The notes: a model not told the origin generated them from the letters alone. Shown: positions 37,049 through 47,619, numbered from the stretch's first letter. The stretch: DNA of 64,000 bases from Pisaster brevispinus (GCA_023634235.1 JAMKCF010000007.1:16188592-16252591), one strand, 5' to 3'. Numbers and translations are program-made.

Positions 37049-38440
37049 GGCAGTTTTAATTATACTAAAACAAAGGTGTGATGAGAAACAGGACGTAAAG
37101 AAGTGGGAATAGTTCCCCTTGTACATCAGCTACGAGGTTCCTTTGGATTTACGCTGAAGTGTGTTCAAACCGATTGTTTAGTACAAGTAGGGCTACGGAA
37201 TTGGGTTTTTTCCTTCTCCTCTCAAGATTTAGGGGAAACCCTATAACAACAGAACAAATTGATTTCCTTCAAATTAAATCAGTGTTACAAACCTAGTCTA
37301 GATTGGTTTTAGAAAAGCTTATATTTAAACTCTTATCGTGCAAATAGTAAAAATGGTGGTGTTATTGTTTATGCTATTGTTGTTTTGTAATAAGTAAAGT
37401 AAAATATATTAACTACACAGTTATAATAACCTTTTTGTGTGTGTTATGCAACTTCACTTGAGGGGTTTTATATGAAGATGAATAATCTAGAGAAGTAAGC
37501 AAACAATTGTCACGCACATCAACGGTGGTTTTTTTCTTCTTGTTAGATGTAACATCTTGAAAATAATGGCAAAGTAATTACTCAGTGAATTTATACAACT
37601 TGCACTGGAATGTTCATTGTGTTACAGTACGGTGTACAAAATAGCCTGGATTGACTTTTAACAGCGTTTTAAACGCGTTGTGTTTTTTATTCCAGAAAAG
37701 TAATGAGTCATTTGTCTTTGAAAATCAAACAAATACTTAATTTGTAAGGAGCAATGGAGATTATGAGAGCAATATTTCCAGAGAGCGGTAAGAACGAGTA
37801 TGAGATTTTTCAAAATGTAAAAACAGTACATTGTCATTTAAGGTCTTGTTGTTTTTAGAATAACAATTAGCGTTAATGCTTGTATGTCTAAATAATAGTT
37901 GATGTATATAAAACCAAAGCGCAGAAGTACCACAATTGGGTAACTTGCAGGGGCGACTTACGAAAACGCAATGGTGACTTACTAGAACGCAAGTAAAACG
38001 CCATCCTCCCTCGTGCTTTTTTTCCCTTTTTTTCGGGGCACTTTCCCAATCTAAATTGGAAATGAAAAGGCGGCCCATCAATAAATGGGCCAGGTCCGTT
38101 GGCCGGCGTATTGGGGTTTCAATATTGCATCAACCACAATATTGTCACTTTTTCATTTATTTCGCTTTGATGGAGTTCATCTGTCGCTCGAAGGGTTGGA
38201 TCTATTCAGGAACAATATTCATACTCGTATAATAACTTGCTACTGTTAAATAATCAAATGTGAAGGCATGTGCGTCCTTTCTCCAATGTGTCGCGTTTTG
38301 TGGCGCGTGTGGCCTGTTTTTGAATGGGATTAGGTCTCACATTGCCTCATTTGGTAATATTTACCACTAATTGTTATACTGAGTATAGCCGAAACTGTAA
38401 GCGTGCTAGCACCCGTCGGTTCAGACGGGGCTAATATTCC
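37049..38440. other. No gene recognised
   Basis: AT-rich sequence. At 38,440-38,475 there is a small cluster of ACCGGTGGTT units in both orientations (AACCGGTGGTTCAACCGG), next to the CpG-rich minisatellite. Confidence 0.4.
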
Positions 38441-38540
38441 AACCGGTGGTTCAACCGGTGGTTGAACCGGTGGAAACTTCAATTGCATGGACAGCTGTTA
38501 AGATAATTTGTAAAGGTTTGATCAACCCAGTGATTTTATG

Positions 38541-38830
38541 TGGGCCGCTCGTTGCCCGTGGGCCGCTCGTTGCCCGTTTATGTTGGCCGCTCGTTGCCCG
38601 TGGGCCGCTCGTTGCCCGTGGGCTGCTCGTTGCCCGTTTATGTTGGCCGCTCGTTGCCCGTGGGCCGCTCGTTGCCCGTGGGCCGCTCGTAGCCCGTTTA
38701 TGTGGGCCGCTCGTTGCCCGTGGGCCGCTCGTTGCCCGTTTATGTGGGCCGCTCGTTGCCCGTGGGCCGCTCGTTGCCCGTGGGCCGCTCGTTGCCCGTG
38801 ATTTTATGTGGGCCGCACGTTGCCCGTGTG
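38541..38830. repeat. 18-bp CpG-rich minisatellite, 14 units
   Basis: The unit is GGGCCGCTCGTTGCCCGT, with some units extended by TTTATGT to 24-25 bp, giving a long-short pattern. Each unit can fold as GGGC/GCCC around CGCTCGTT. GTGATTTTATGTGGGCCGC occurs on both sides of the array. Reading frames across it (repeats of GPLVAR or WAARCP) are a by-product of the repeat. Confidence 0.95.
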
Positions 38831-38853
38831 TTTGTGATGTATTTGTGGACCAG

Positions 38854-38994
38854 GGGTCGATTTAAAAAAAAAACAATCCTAACTTATAGACTAGTCCTAG
38901 GCAATGCTAGGAGATAGGACTAGTCCTAAGTTAAGACCAGTTACTGGTCCTTACTTCAGATAAGACTAGTCTTATCTCTTTGTGAAATCGACCC
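38854..38994. mobile_element. Snap-back MITE, 141 bp
   Basis: GGGTCGATTT at the left pairs with AAATCGACCC at the right. The interior is a near-continuous palindrome built from GGACTAGTCCTA and AAGACTAGTCTTA steps. No coding capacity. Confidence 0.75.
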
Positions 38995-38999
38995 AAGGT

Positions 39000-39770
39000 C
39001 CGTTTGTCATGGTGGGCAAGCATGCCGTTGTTTGTTTGTTTATATACCTTGAGGCAAACATGAATAGCTAATTTTCTTGGTATTACTTTGATTTTGGCAA
39101 ATTGCCCGCCTTTTGCTATTTAATTGATATGTGCAAATACATGCCCTTGTGGGTTCAATAAAACCAGTTTTGAGCTTTGACAGAAAACATCAGACAAGTC
39201 TGTTGTGTTTATTTTGTGTATTAACAGTGTATAAAAATAGGCTACAATTGTAAAAGTTACAACTTTGGGGAGTTCCAAACTCGTCAAAGGCAAAGCGGAA
39301 GATTAGACTTGGATTTAAGAAAAGAAGGAAAACCTTATTTTCAGCAATTTTTAAAAACCATTATTTGTTATCAAGTTATTAACTAGTAGGATACCTCAAG
39401 TCACTTTATTAACGAACAAAGTTTGTTATAAGTTCATGAACAACAACTCTTTTCTTGCAATAAAACATTGTCCAACTTTGACTGCACAGCTAAAAGTTTG
39501 AAGGTCATGTGAGTTTGGAAAGTGTGTCTTTGAATAGCGGCCAATGGCACTCAAATTTGGGGTTTCGTGTTGACTGACAGCTGTGTAAAAGACGGACACA
39601 GCCTAATGTCTAATGGCTTCAATAGTCAGCACTGTGCTTTCTTAGACATGCAAACTTTGCACTGAGTTATTTCTAAGAGTACATCAGGGCTCCAAATTAA
39701 CACTGGACTGCATGAAACACATGGCCAGTAATTTACGCGTCGTGCCAGTAAACTCACGACCTGGTGAGAA
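39000..39770. other. No gene recognised
   Basis: AT-rich sequence between the snap-back element and the hammerhead-like repeats. Nothing identified. Confidence 0.4.
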
Positions 39771-39799
39771 GCCCAGTGGTCTTGTGTTTTTCGATTCAA

Positions 39800-39995
39800 T
39801 GACAATACTTCAGAGCATACCGATCGAAACGTTGAGTCGTTATAACCACTGGTTCTTTTCAGAACCTACCACTACTGAAGACAATCAGAGCATACTGATC
39901 GAAACGTTGAGTCGTTAACCACCGCTTCTTTTCAGAACCTACACTACTCAAAAGAGATTTCCACATGGTGTTACCGCAAGCCTTACTTAGTTACC
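39800..39995 (+). repeat. Tandem pair of hammerhead-like repeats
   Basis: Two copies lie head to tail: AGAGCATACCGATCGAAACG with GTTGAGTC (from about 39,812), then ACTGAAGACAATCAGAGCAT with ACTGATCGAAACGTTGAGTC (from about 39,875). Each is followed by a hairpin or hairpin-like GGTTC/AGAACC segment, and then by AAGAGATTTCCACATGGTG and TTACCGCAAGCCTTACTTAG. A dimeric arrangement is typical of elements processed by hammerhead ribozymes. Confidence 0.6.
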
Positions 39996-39999
39996 TTGT

Positions 40000-41040
40000 C
40001 CCGTGTTGCCACACCCCTGTCAGATATACACGAGTGCCATTGGTTACTGCAGCGTGCAGAACGTTTTGAAAACGTGTATACCTCAATTGCAATTTTGATT
40101 TCATTTTTTATTTCAAAGCTGATAACCTTTCCACACGTTGTAGAGATAATTTTGCAAAGAAAAATATAAAAATATTATTATTAATAATATTAATATTATT
40201 TTTAAATTATGTTTGTACACTGCGAAACCGCACAATTTTGCATAGCGCGGCATCAAATGCAAAAAAGGTACCCTGTGCATGGTCATTGGCTTCCTCTTCT
40301 AAAACCGCCCCAACCATCCTAAGTCAGTGTTTTACTTCAGTTTTGATTATTCATATTGAATTAATCGGTAAAAATACCCCAGTGCACTTGTAGCCAGTCT
40401 ATTGCTGTAAGATTTAAAATAACATTGATTTATGTTTACATTGAGGTAACTTCTGCATGTAGCTCTTGTTTTTACACCCCTCAAATAAAACCAAGACATC
40501 CCAAGTAAGGTGGATGAACTTGTACACACTCAAGGACAAGGATCCTCTGTGAAAACAGCCACAACAAGATCATGTGGTGATCAACACTAACGGTTGGCTC
40601 TGTAAACCCCGCCTCTCCAACCCCAACCCCCCCCCCCGATTGTAGTATTGCTGATTCGCCAAAGAGTGCACCGTCAGTCAGCAATTTCCATATAAGTGCC
40701 CATATGGGTAGAGTCTTTGGTTGATTGCCCCGTAAATGGCACATCTGATTCTATGTACAAAGCAATGGGGCCAGATTTTTGTACATGACCCTATACAAAC
40801 ATGTTTTCTAACTGGAGATTCCGAGTCCGGGAGTCATACTGCCTAAAGGGTCATAGACCATGCCAATCAGGCCTGCCTGAGGATATATCTTTAAGGGTTT
40901 TACCTGTTTTTGCTAAAAACTGAACGAGTAATTAACAAAAATGTGTTTTCGGTCTACTGAAGAAAATCATTTAAAATATTATCTCAAAACTAAATCCTCT
41001 TTTTTTGAACAGGGAACAATTGACTTTTTAATGTTGCCCA
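40000..41040. other. No gene recognised; upstream of receptor gene A
   Basis: Contains a palindromic AT block near 40,170-40,205 and a C-run at 40,627-40,639. No exon recognised. Confidence 0.4.
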
Positions 41041-41230
41041 GACATCGGTTGGACAAGGAAGTAATATGCAAAATATCTTGAGTCTTTAAACCAATATTTC
41101 TTAAAAGAAATAAAAGATTCGTACAAAACAAGGAAGCGACTCTGTGAAAACATGAAGTCACGACAACGCCAACTAAGATTCTTTTCTAATAATAGCCAAA
41201 AACCACAAAAAGATGTTAACTGTTGACATT
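41041..41230. promoter_or_regulatory. Conserved upstream cassette of receptor gene A
   Basis: The block matches 47,228-47,420 (gene B) and 57,470-57,670 (gene C). The best conserved core is AAGGAAGCGACTCTGTGAAA followed by ACATGAAGTCACGACAA (41,130-41,167), about 390 bp before the ATG. Nearer the gene are a TATA-like TATATAAG (about 41,361) and an AP-1-like TGAGTCA (41,438-41,444). Conservation could reflect only recent duplication, or retained regulation. Confidence 0.45.
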
Positions 41231-41552
41231 GCCCTGTAAAGCAAGACAACCATTTCCCACATTGTTGATTGACATCCGTACATACTGAAGAAGTGATATC
41301 GTTGTGTTTAGGGAAAAACCAGGAAATGTTCATAAGGAAAGAAGAATGCGGTCTAAAATGTTTATATAAGTGCAATACTGTAACTGTGTTTTTCCCAGTG
41401 TAATAATATAGTGCCGACTTGATCATCGCCATATCGATGAGTCACAATATAATGTTATGGAACATTTTCTGATGCAGCATTACAACCTTGTGTCTACATA
41501 CCGGTTCGTCAGACATTGCTGAGTTGTTAACCTACCAAACGTGTAAATAATT

Positions 41553-42983
41553 ATGAAGATTACAAAAGTGTACATGTTTGTTAGCATTGTCTTTGCTACG
41601 CTGCCGCTGCTCTGTAAGACAGGATCTCCGCTTTTCACTTTGAACCCACAGAGTGTTACAGTCACCGAGGGGAGAAATATAACGTTGACTTGTGGGTCGG
41701 TCTATTTAACAACCTGCAATAGCTTCAAATTCAGATGGAAACGGAGAACAGATCAAGATTCTCCTATCGAGGAAATTTCTGCTTGTTCAACCGTTACACG
41801 GAGATTTGCAAGACGTAGGCCTAATAGTATTGCTGTTGAGTTGATTAGTGACCGCTATTATCTGCACATCCGTAACGTTCAGCTAGAAGACACTGGAACA
41901 TACTGGTGTTATATGTATAATGAAGGGCAGTATATCAGTGAGAAAGCTTTACTGACAGTTAATCTAGCTCTCCCCCAGTTCAAACCAAACTGTGACTTTG
42001 AACCTGTACAACCTAGAATCGGTGAAACCGTCTCGTTTAAATGCACTCTCTCAGAACGCGATCCTCCGAGCCCGTTGACCTGGTTCGAATCTACATCAAG
42101 CGGTTTCATCCAAATTGAAGAAGAAACAGAAGTCATTCCAGGTGAGACGTATACTGTTTCGCGAGAGTTGACCGAGTTTGACAATATGAGAGAGTTTACA
42201 TGTGTAGCTGGTCCCCACCTTAATGGTCCAAATTGCTCCATTACGCCTCTTCAGATACCAACGACAGTCTCAATCTCACCCTCTCATTTGACGCTAATTG
42301 AACACCAGAACGCAACATTTACCTGTGACATGAAGTCTACACCACAACAGCTAGCAGATAGGTATGAATGGCGCGTGTTCCTGGTTGACAAAGGCGATGT
42401 TAAGGTTAACCGAGAAACGGTGCAGAACCTCGACGGTCGGTTTAAACTTGACCAAAATGGACAAACTCTTCAGATTATTGACGTAACTCCCGAAGAGCTT
42501 AACAACTCTCTGCTCAGATGCATTGCATTTCAAGACCGTATACCATTCCCAAGCATCAATGGTTCGCTGCTGTTCGTCTTGCCTCTGCTGAAACCCCACC
42601 TCCTTCCAACCATCAAATCGTATCCGACTCCTTGCGACGTCTCCGTCATGTCCGGTGAGGAGAAATACTGCCAATGGTCTGGTACAGCTGTCATTATAGG
42701 AGGCGTTGTTGAAGGCCTTGTCTTTCTGGTTACAGCCGCTGCTCTCATCGGATGCTACATCGTAAAGAATAAACGGCAGAGGGAAGAACCACGCCCCAAA
42801 CCGTCTGATGGTCGCGTGAGAACATCACCTGACAGGCACCAGGGGTGCTCCGTTGCCATGGCAGACTTGACATACACAGAACTCACGCGAGATGAGGGAG
42901 AAACTTCTCAACCTTCACCGTATCAACATCTATGTTCGGATGCACAGAGAGTCAATGAAACTCTCTACAGTAACGTACCTTAG
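41553..42983 (+). CDS. Receptor A: three-Ig-domain type I membrane protein with ITIM/ITSM tail
   Basis: A single uninterrupted frame of 476 residues. Residues 1-25 form a signal peptide. Ig1, V-type, covers about 26-137: Cys47, ITLTC, Trp62, YLHIRNVQLEDTGTYWC to Cys119, plus an extra pair Cys55/Cys78. Ig2 covers about 145-235 (Cys164/Cys217). Ig3 covers about 237-345 (Cys258/Cys323). A Cys-containing stalk (Cys361, Cys373) precedes the transmembrane helix at about 378-403. The basic juxtamembrane NKRQR is followed by a tail with LTYTEL (Tyr441, ITIM), SPYQHL (Tyr457) and TLYSNV (Tyr472, ITSM). Tyr441 and Tyr457 are separated as YxxL-x12-YxxL, which also fits ITAM. The extra C-C' disulfide recalls the pIgR/CD300 group. 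Such tails recruit SH2 phosphatases or kinases in vertebrates; here signalling is inferred. Multi-Ig genes are usually split by introns, so the intronless frame suggests an origin by retroposition. AATAAA occurs at about 43,378. Confidence 0.9.
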   Translation: MKITKVYMFVSIVFATLPLLCKTGSPLFTLNPQSVTVTEGRNITLTCGSVYLTTCNSFKFRWKRRTDQDSPIEEISACSTVTRRFARRRPNSIAVELISDRYYLHIRNVQLEDTGTYWCYMYNEGQYISEKALLTVNLALPQFKPNCDFEPVQPRIGETVSFKCTLSERDPPSPLTWFESTSSGFIQIEEETEVIPGETYTVSRELTEFDNMREFTCVAGPHLNGPNCSITPLQIPTTVSISPSHLTLIEHQNATFTCDMKSTPQQLADRYEWRVFLVDKGDVKVNRETVQNLDGRFKLDQNGQTLQIIDVTPEELNNSLLRCIAFQDRIPFPSINGSLLFVLPLLKPHLLPTIKSYPTPCDVSVMSGEEKYCQWSGTAVIIGGVVEGLVFLVTAAALIGCYIVKNKRQREEPRPKPSDGRVRTSPDRHQGCSVAMADLTYTELTRDEGETSQPSPYQHLCSDAQRVNETLYSNVP

Positions 42984-43875
42984 CCTGTGATGACCAGCGC
43001 CCTCTACACGGTAAAGTAGAGCTTTGAACATAAACACATAGCTAAGCACCTCGCTTCTACCCACTTTTGAAACTTGTTTAGCTCTCAAAATGTATAGATT
43101 CTGCATTTGTTTGACATGTTTACCTCGAGACATGTTTATTCTGTGACATGTTTAGCTTGAAAGTGTTTAGGCTAACTAGATCGTGGTAAACATGTTTAGA
43201 AATGCATGACACTATTAGGGATAATGTCAGAGAATGTGCTTTGCTTTTAAACAGTTGTCTCTTTTCTTTCAGTTAATAGAAACAGGAAAAAAATTATTTA
43301 AAAAAGTATACATAATTATGCATTGCACTGACATCTGTCAATGAGAGCAATTTAAAAAACAACTTTAAAAAAACCCGAATAAATGAACAGTTGATTTTAG
43401 TAGTGAAAATTAGTGAAATGTCACTTTTAGTACTAACACAGCTGAGAAACTTCTCATTGTTATAAGGTGTAATTATTTGTTAAATAATTTGATTCAGTCA
43501 TCACATTTTTATGTGAAACAGGTTTTTAAAAAAGGTTTCACCAAACTAGCAAAACTGGTAAAAGAAATGTTTGATCTTATTTTGTTTATCTACATTTTGA
43601 TAAAATTTAAATTTGGAAAAAAACGTGACTAAAATATAAATGTTTGGTTTTCTCTGGCAAAATCAGCGTTCGTGATTTTTTAAGCACAATTGGTACCAAT
43701 ATATACCAACTTGATGTATAAAATGTTTTTATTAATAACATGGCTGTGCTTTAAGTGACAAACCAGTGTCAGCCCTAGCCATTGTCAATCCACATCTCTA
43801 CTTGGTGCAAATTTGAGCTTTTCTGCAAACAGTAATTTATCGCTGTATGTTTTGTTTTATGACAAAGACCAGTAC
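42984..43875. other. 3' untranslated region and flank of receptor A
   Basis: AATAAA at about 43,378 would give a 3' UTR of about 0.4 kb. Beyond it the DNA is AT-rich and nothing was recognised. Confidence 0.45.
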
Positions 43876-43879
43876 TCAG

Positions 43880-44105
43880 AACTAATTGGAACGTAATTGG
43901 ATTACACAATCAAAGGAACAGTTCATGCAGAAACGTTTCTCAGATTGAAATGTTCTTGCATCATTCTCTTTAAAACCACATTCCTTTGAAGGGAATTGTT
44001 TCTGAAAATGTTATACATTATCAACAGCTGCAGTGCTTCTTACCAAGTACGTTCTTATGGCCGTTAGTTTATGGATTAATTACCAAAGGTTTACCCTCCC
44101 TTTAA
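43880..44105. repeat. Dispersed repeat family R1, copy 2
   Basis: Related to 1,700-1,930, sharing TTATCAACAGCTGCAGTGC and neighbouring blocks. Confidence 0.5.
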
Positions 44106-44204
44106 ATTATGTAACTGTATATAAAAGCTTAAATGCTATATTCTCTAAAAACTCAATACAATGTAAGTGACGTATGCCGTGCCCGTTATATACCAAGATA
44201 TATT

Positions 44205-44305
44205 GCAGACTCTTGCTCTTTGGCGAGCTCGTTGGTTTTATCGTTTCGAAATTTTCTCTAAAGTGCAAAAAGTTGTGGTTTCGAATCCCACCGGAGTGTC
44301 CCTGC
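44205..44305 (+). repeat. tRNA-like SINE head
   Basis: The A-box-like TGGCGAGCTCG (about 44,221) and B-box-like GGTTTCGAATCC (about 44,277) have pol III promoter spacing. No full cloverleaf is visible. The flanking GATTGAGTTTGTTTGGAC and GCGACTGCGCTGTACGAG recur at 46,060-46,105. Confidence 0.35.
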
Positions 44306-44384
44306 TGTTGGCGATTATACACAGTGATTGAGTTTGTTTGGACAAGAGCGACTGCGCTGTACGAGTAAAAAACACGCAAGACCT

Positions 44385-44640
44385 TTACACCTTTCTTCAA
44401 ACTAAAAACCCTGAAATACAACAGCCGAGGCTTAGTCCTTCTAGCCTTGCTTCCTATAGACCAGTCGTTTCATTCACTTATTTGAACTACACCGAACTCA
44501 CGCGAGATAACGGAGAAACTTCTGATCCTTCCTCATATCAAGGAGGGGGGGTACCACGAAACTATCCACATCAGTAACGTACCTTAGCCTGTGCTGACTT
44601 GCACCCTCTAACTCGGATCCGGTTTAGTTTCAAAAGTGGG
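44385..44640 (+). pseudogene. Receptor fragment D: upstream flank fused to a receptor tail
   Basis: The segment 44,385-44,465 resembles the distal upstream flank of gene C (57,225-57,330; AGGCTTAGTC...CCTGCTTCC...CCAGTC). It runs directly into LNYTELTRDNGETSDPSSYQ (from about 44,483) and the post-stop sequence TAACGTACCTTAGCCTGTG, which match the tail and 3' flank of genes A and C. The whole ectodomain and membrane helix are missing, as if about 1.7 kb had been deleted from a full copy. Flank similarity to gene C's 3' side continues to about 45,900, interrupted by other repeats. Confidence 0.75.
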
Positions 44641-44924
44641 AGTTAAATCAAATGTTCATACACAAGGTAAAACAAAAAACCTATAAAAAAAAGTTTTTGG
44701 AATGCATGTGTAGATATACCGCAAGTTAACAGAACAGACGTAGGAACACCAGCACAATCAAAATATTCTGATATACGAATAACATATGTGTTGCAGTAAA
44801 GTAAAAAAAAAAAAGCTCTCGAAAATCTATTCTTTTTTTAAAGGACTTAGGCTTATACATCTTATTGCAAGTAACTCTTACTGCGAAATCCAAAGTTTTA
44901 TTCATGAGTACGTCTTCCCAAAGT

Positions 44925-45145
44925 GCATTCTTCCCTTCTCCTTCTGGACATCCACTGTGTACGTACCTAGAACAAAAACAGAGCTCCAACTCCATTCATA
45001 TAAATACCGAGGACAGGTCGACTGTGGAACTCCCTCCCAGCATCTGCTTACCCTGCCTCTCCAGATTTGTCTGTCAAAAAGAGAAAGAAGAACACCTTCC
45101 TCTTGGATCAAATGTCTTTACTTTCTACGTTCTGTTTTAGGTTAA
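44925..45145 (+). mobile_element. LINE relic: C-terminal end of a reverse transcriptase ORF
   Basis: The frame VYVPRTKTELQLHSYKYRGQ, then after a +1 shift WNSLPASAYPASPDL, matches the ending typical of CR1/L2/Jockey-type non-LTR elements. It is only a fragment and is broken. It lies inside the 3' flank shared by fragment D and gene C, and gene C lacks it. Confidence 0.6.
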
Positions 45146-45189
45146 TGTTGTTTTTAGGTGGTTATGGTGTAGTGTAGGTTAGTTTAGTG

Positions 45190-45488
45190 TCTGACTAGGA
45201 GATGGTGACCTGTGAATTGACAGCCTACGGGGCCCGGGCCCATACAGTGTGAGTGAACGGCGCGTCTAGTCAGACAATAGGCTCTTGTCCATGAGATGGT
45301 GACCTGCGACTTGACAGCCTACGGGGCCCGGGCCCATACAGTGTGAGTGAACGGCGCGTCTAGTCAGACAACAGGCTCTAGATGTCCATGAGATGGTGAC
45401 CTGCGACTTGACAGCCTGCAGGGCCCGGGCCCATACAGTGTGGATGAACGGCGCGTCTAGTCAGACAATAGGCTCTTCTTGTCCATGA
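45190..45488. repeat. ~95-bp GC-rich tandem repeat, three copies
   Basis: GATGGTGACCTG starts at 45,201, 45,295 and 45,392. Units contain GGGGCCCGGGCCCATACAGTG and AACGGCGCGTCTAGTCAGAC. They are far more GC-rich than the surroundings. Confidence 0.9.
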
Positions 45489-45489
45489 G

Positions 45490-46310
45490 CACTTTATGTT
45501 TCACGACTCCATGACCATCAGCTTCACTTCCCTAGAGTTTAAATTTTCCTTAGAATTCTTTTATTGATCTTTTTTTTTTAGTGATTTTTTGCAACATGAC
45601 TCCAGCTTTTGCTTGGGCCGCTTTTCATTTTGATGTTTTCATCAGGTCTCTGAATCCAAGTTGTAAAAAAAATATATATATATTTTACAACTAATTTTAG
45701 ACAGTATAAAGTTGCGTTTGGCTAGTAGGTCAAGTTATGAATCTTATATTTTATATTTTAAAACAGTAGTGTCCTTCCCAAGGAATGATTCATTATCGTA
45801 AAAAGTTTGTTTATTGATGGACACGTTCCTAGTTCTACCAGATTTGTCAAATGTGTTTGATGATTTAACACTTAGTATGCTAAAATGCTACACTCACTAA
45901 AAAACACAAAGTTTTCATTGACGTTTGCCGTAACTATGACATACAATGTCAATCTTTGGGCCTTATTCCATTTTGACAAGCTCGATGGTTTAAGATTTTG
46001 AATTTTTTTCAAAATGCAGATAGTTGTAAGTTTAAAAACTACCGGTAGTGTCTAGATACGCATTGATTGAGTTTGTTTGGACGAAAGCGGCTGCGCAGTA
46101 CGAGAACAAGACAAACCAGACACATTGCATTTGTGCACAAATGCCAAGCTGTTTCGCCAATAACATTTTCAAATGACTCATCTGAATATGAAAGTCTTGT
46201 GTGTACATAATCAATTTAATAATACAATAAGTAGGGCCTAATGCCTTGTGAGATCGAATTCATTGTCTATATATCTTGTAAAACTGTACATATAAGGTAA
46301 TATAACCTGA
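45490..46310. other. 3' flank of fragment D, no gene
   Basis: The stretch 45,690-45,900 is similar to 59,530-59,740 downstream of gene C. The stretch 46,040-46,150 repeats the sequence near 44,310-44,380. Nothing coding recognised. Confidence 0.5.
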
Positions 46311-46317
46311 CAAGTGA

Positions 46318-46970
46318 TGACGTCAAAGTGTTTTCAAAGCAGTTATGACGTATCAAGCCTGTTTAAAATATAATTTTGCTTATAGTTTGTTCCGTTAGCA
46401 ATTTATGACTTAAAGGGGCACAAAATGAAAAAAATCATAAGAAATTATGACGTCATTGCAAAATTAACAGAACTTACGATTATCTAACAACATGTCAAGT
46501 TTCAACGTGATCAGACTTATACATTTGGAGACATACGACTTCAAAAGTGCACCTTTAATGTCATGTCACGTGACCCCTGATGACGTAATCAATCTAAAAC
46601 TTCATACATTATGTTGGCTGCCTGACGGTCATCATGTGTATCAATTTTGAAGCGATTACACAAAAATGTCGCCACACACGTCTTCTTCTTAAAGTGCATT
46701 TTGAACAGTTTTCAGCCTGCCAAGAGATGGTGCTCGTGTATATTATGACGTCATTTGTGATATTTTTTTGCCAGTTTTGAATTACGAGGGCACTTCCGGT
46801 TTCAACCGGAAGTAAAGGTCACGTGAGGTTACGCACACTGAATAAAATAAAGCCCTAATTCATCCCAACCCAATTCCGCAAACAAAAACTTACGGTCCTT
46901 TCTGGCTGATTTGATACGCCTTTTCAAATAATTAATATAGATGACGTCACGTGACAGGTGTTGACGTCAT
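46318..46970. promoter_or_regulatory. Cluster of CRE/ATF-type sites and a double ETS-type palindrome
   Basis: Five perfect TGACGTCA sites (46,318; 46,448; 46,746; 46,942; 46,962) plus TGACGTAT (46,346) and TGACGTAA (46,581) lie in 0.65 kb. TCACGTGAC-like E-boxes occur near 46,565, 46,818 and 46,947. A perfect 10-bp inverted repeat ACTTCCGGTT/AACCGGAAGT (46,792-46,813) is a paired ETS-type motif. It lies 0.65-1.3 kb upstream of gene B. It may be an enhancer or a decayed repeat that happens to carry these sites. Confidence 0.45.
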
Positions 46971-47227
46971 CAGGACACTATTGCACCAATGCCTTTTATT
47001 ACTAATTTAATGTTTCATTGCAATTGCTTAACGGGAACTTAGCAAAACAGCGCTAAGAACGCACATGTGTTATTTGAATTACTTCTGGCAGTCAGAAACG
47101 GACTAAAAACAACTTTAACAAAAATAAGAGTTGTTTCGCTGCGCTTCGCTCGCAACAGCGAACAAGACCATTACACAAGTCTCCAAACTAAAACAGCAGA
47201 AAGCCAAATGAGGCTTGTAGTCAGTGC

Positions 47228-47440
47228 AGCCCAGACGTCGGTTTAACAAGGAAATAGTACGCAAAAACATTTTGATGCTTTAATGCAACTTCACTATGAG
47301 GAAGAAAAGTCGATAAACAAGGAAGCGGCTCTGTAAAAACATGAAGTCGCGACAATATCAACTTTGATTCTTATAAGAATAACCACTAAAACCAAAAAAT
47401 TTTTAACTGTTGACTTTGTCATGTAAATCATGACGCGTCA
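47228..47440. promoter_or_regulatory. Conserved upstream cassette of receptor gene B
   Basis: Contains AAGGAAGCGGCTCTGTAAAA then ACATGAAGTCGCGACAA (47,317-47,355) and the 10-bp palindrome TGACGCGTCA (47,431-47,440), 189 bp before the ATG. Gene C has the same palindrome 188 bp before its ATG. Confidence 0.5.
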
Positions 47441-47619
47441 AGACTGTAACTTGGCCTGTTAGTACTGTAACAGTGAGGACCAGATTGTCATCGGATGGAA
47501 CATTGGCACAGCATAATAGTGCACTTTTTTGTTTCTTTGTGTGCCCCGAGCTGTTTTGATTTACTTCGTTCTGATTGATAAGATATTGCCGTGCAGTCAT
47601 TATTACCAGACGTGTTAAT

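Noticed and set aside
38446..38865. 139-codon frame with GPLVAR repeats
   Set aside because: Entirely the translation of the 18-bp minisatellite.
41909..42674. Minus-strand frames of about 110 codons inside receptor A
   Set aside because: Shadows of the receptor coding strand; they show no independent features.
44205..44305. Functional tRNA gene
   Set aside because: A- and B-box-like motifs are present, but no cloverleaf or acceptor stem pairs. It is better explained as a SINE head.
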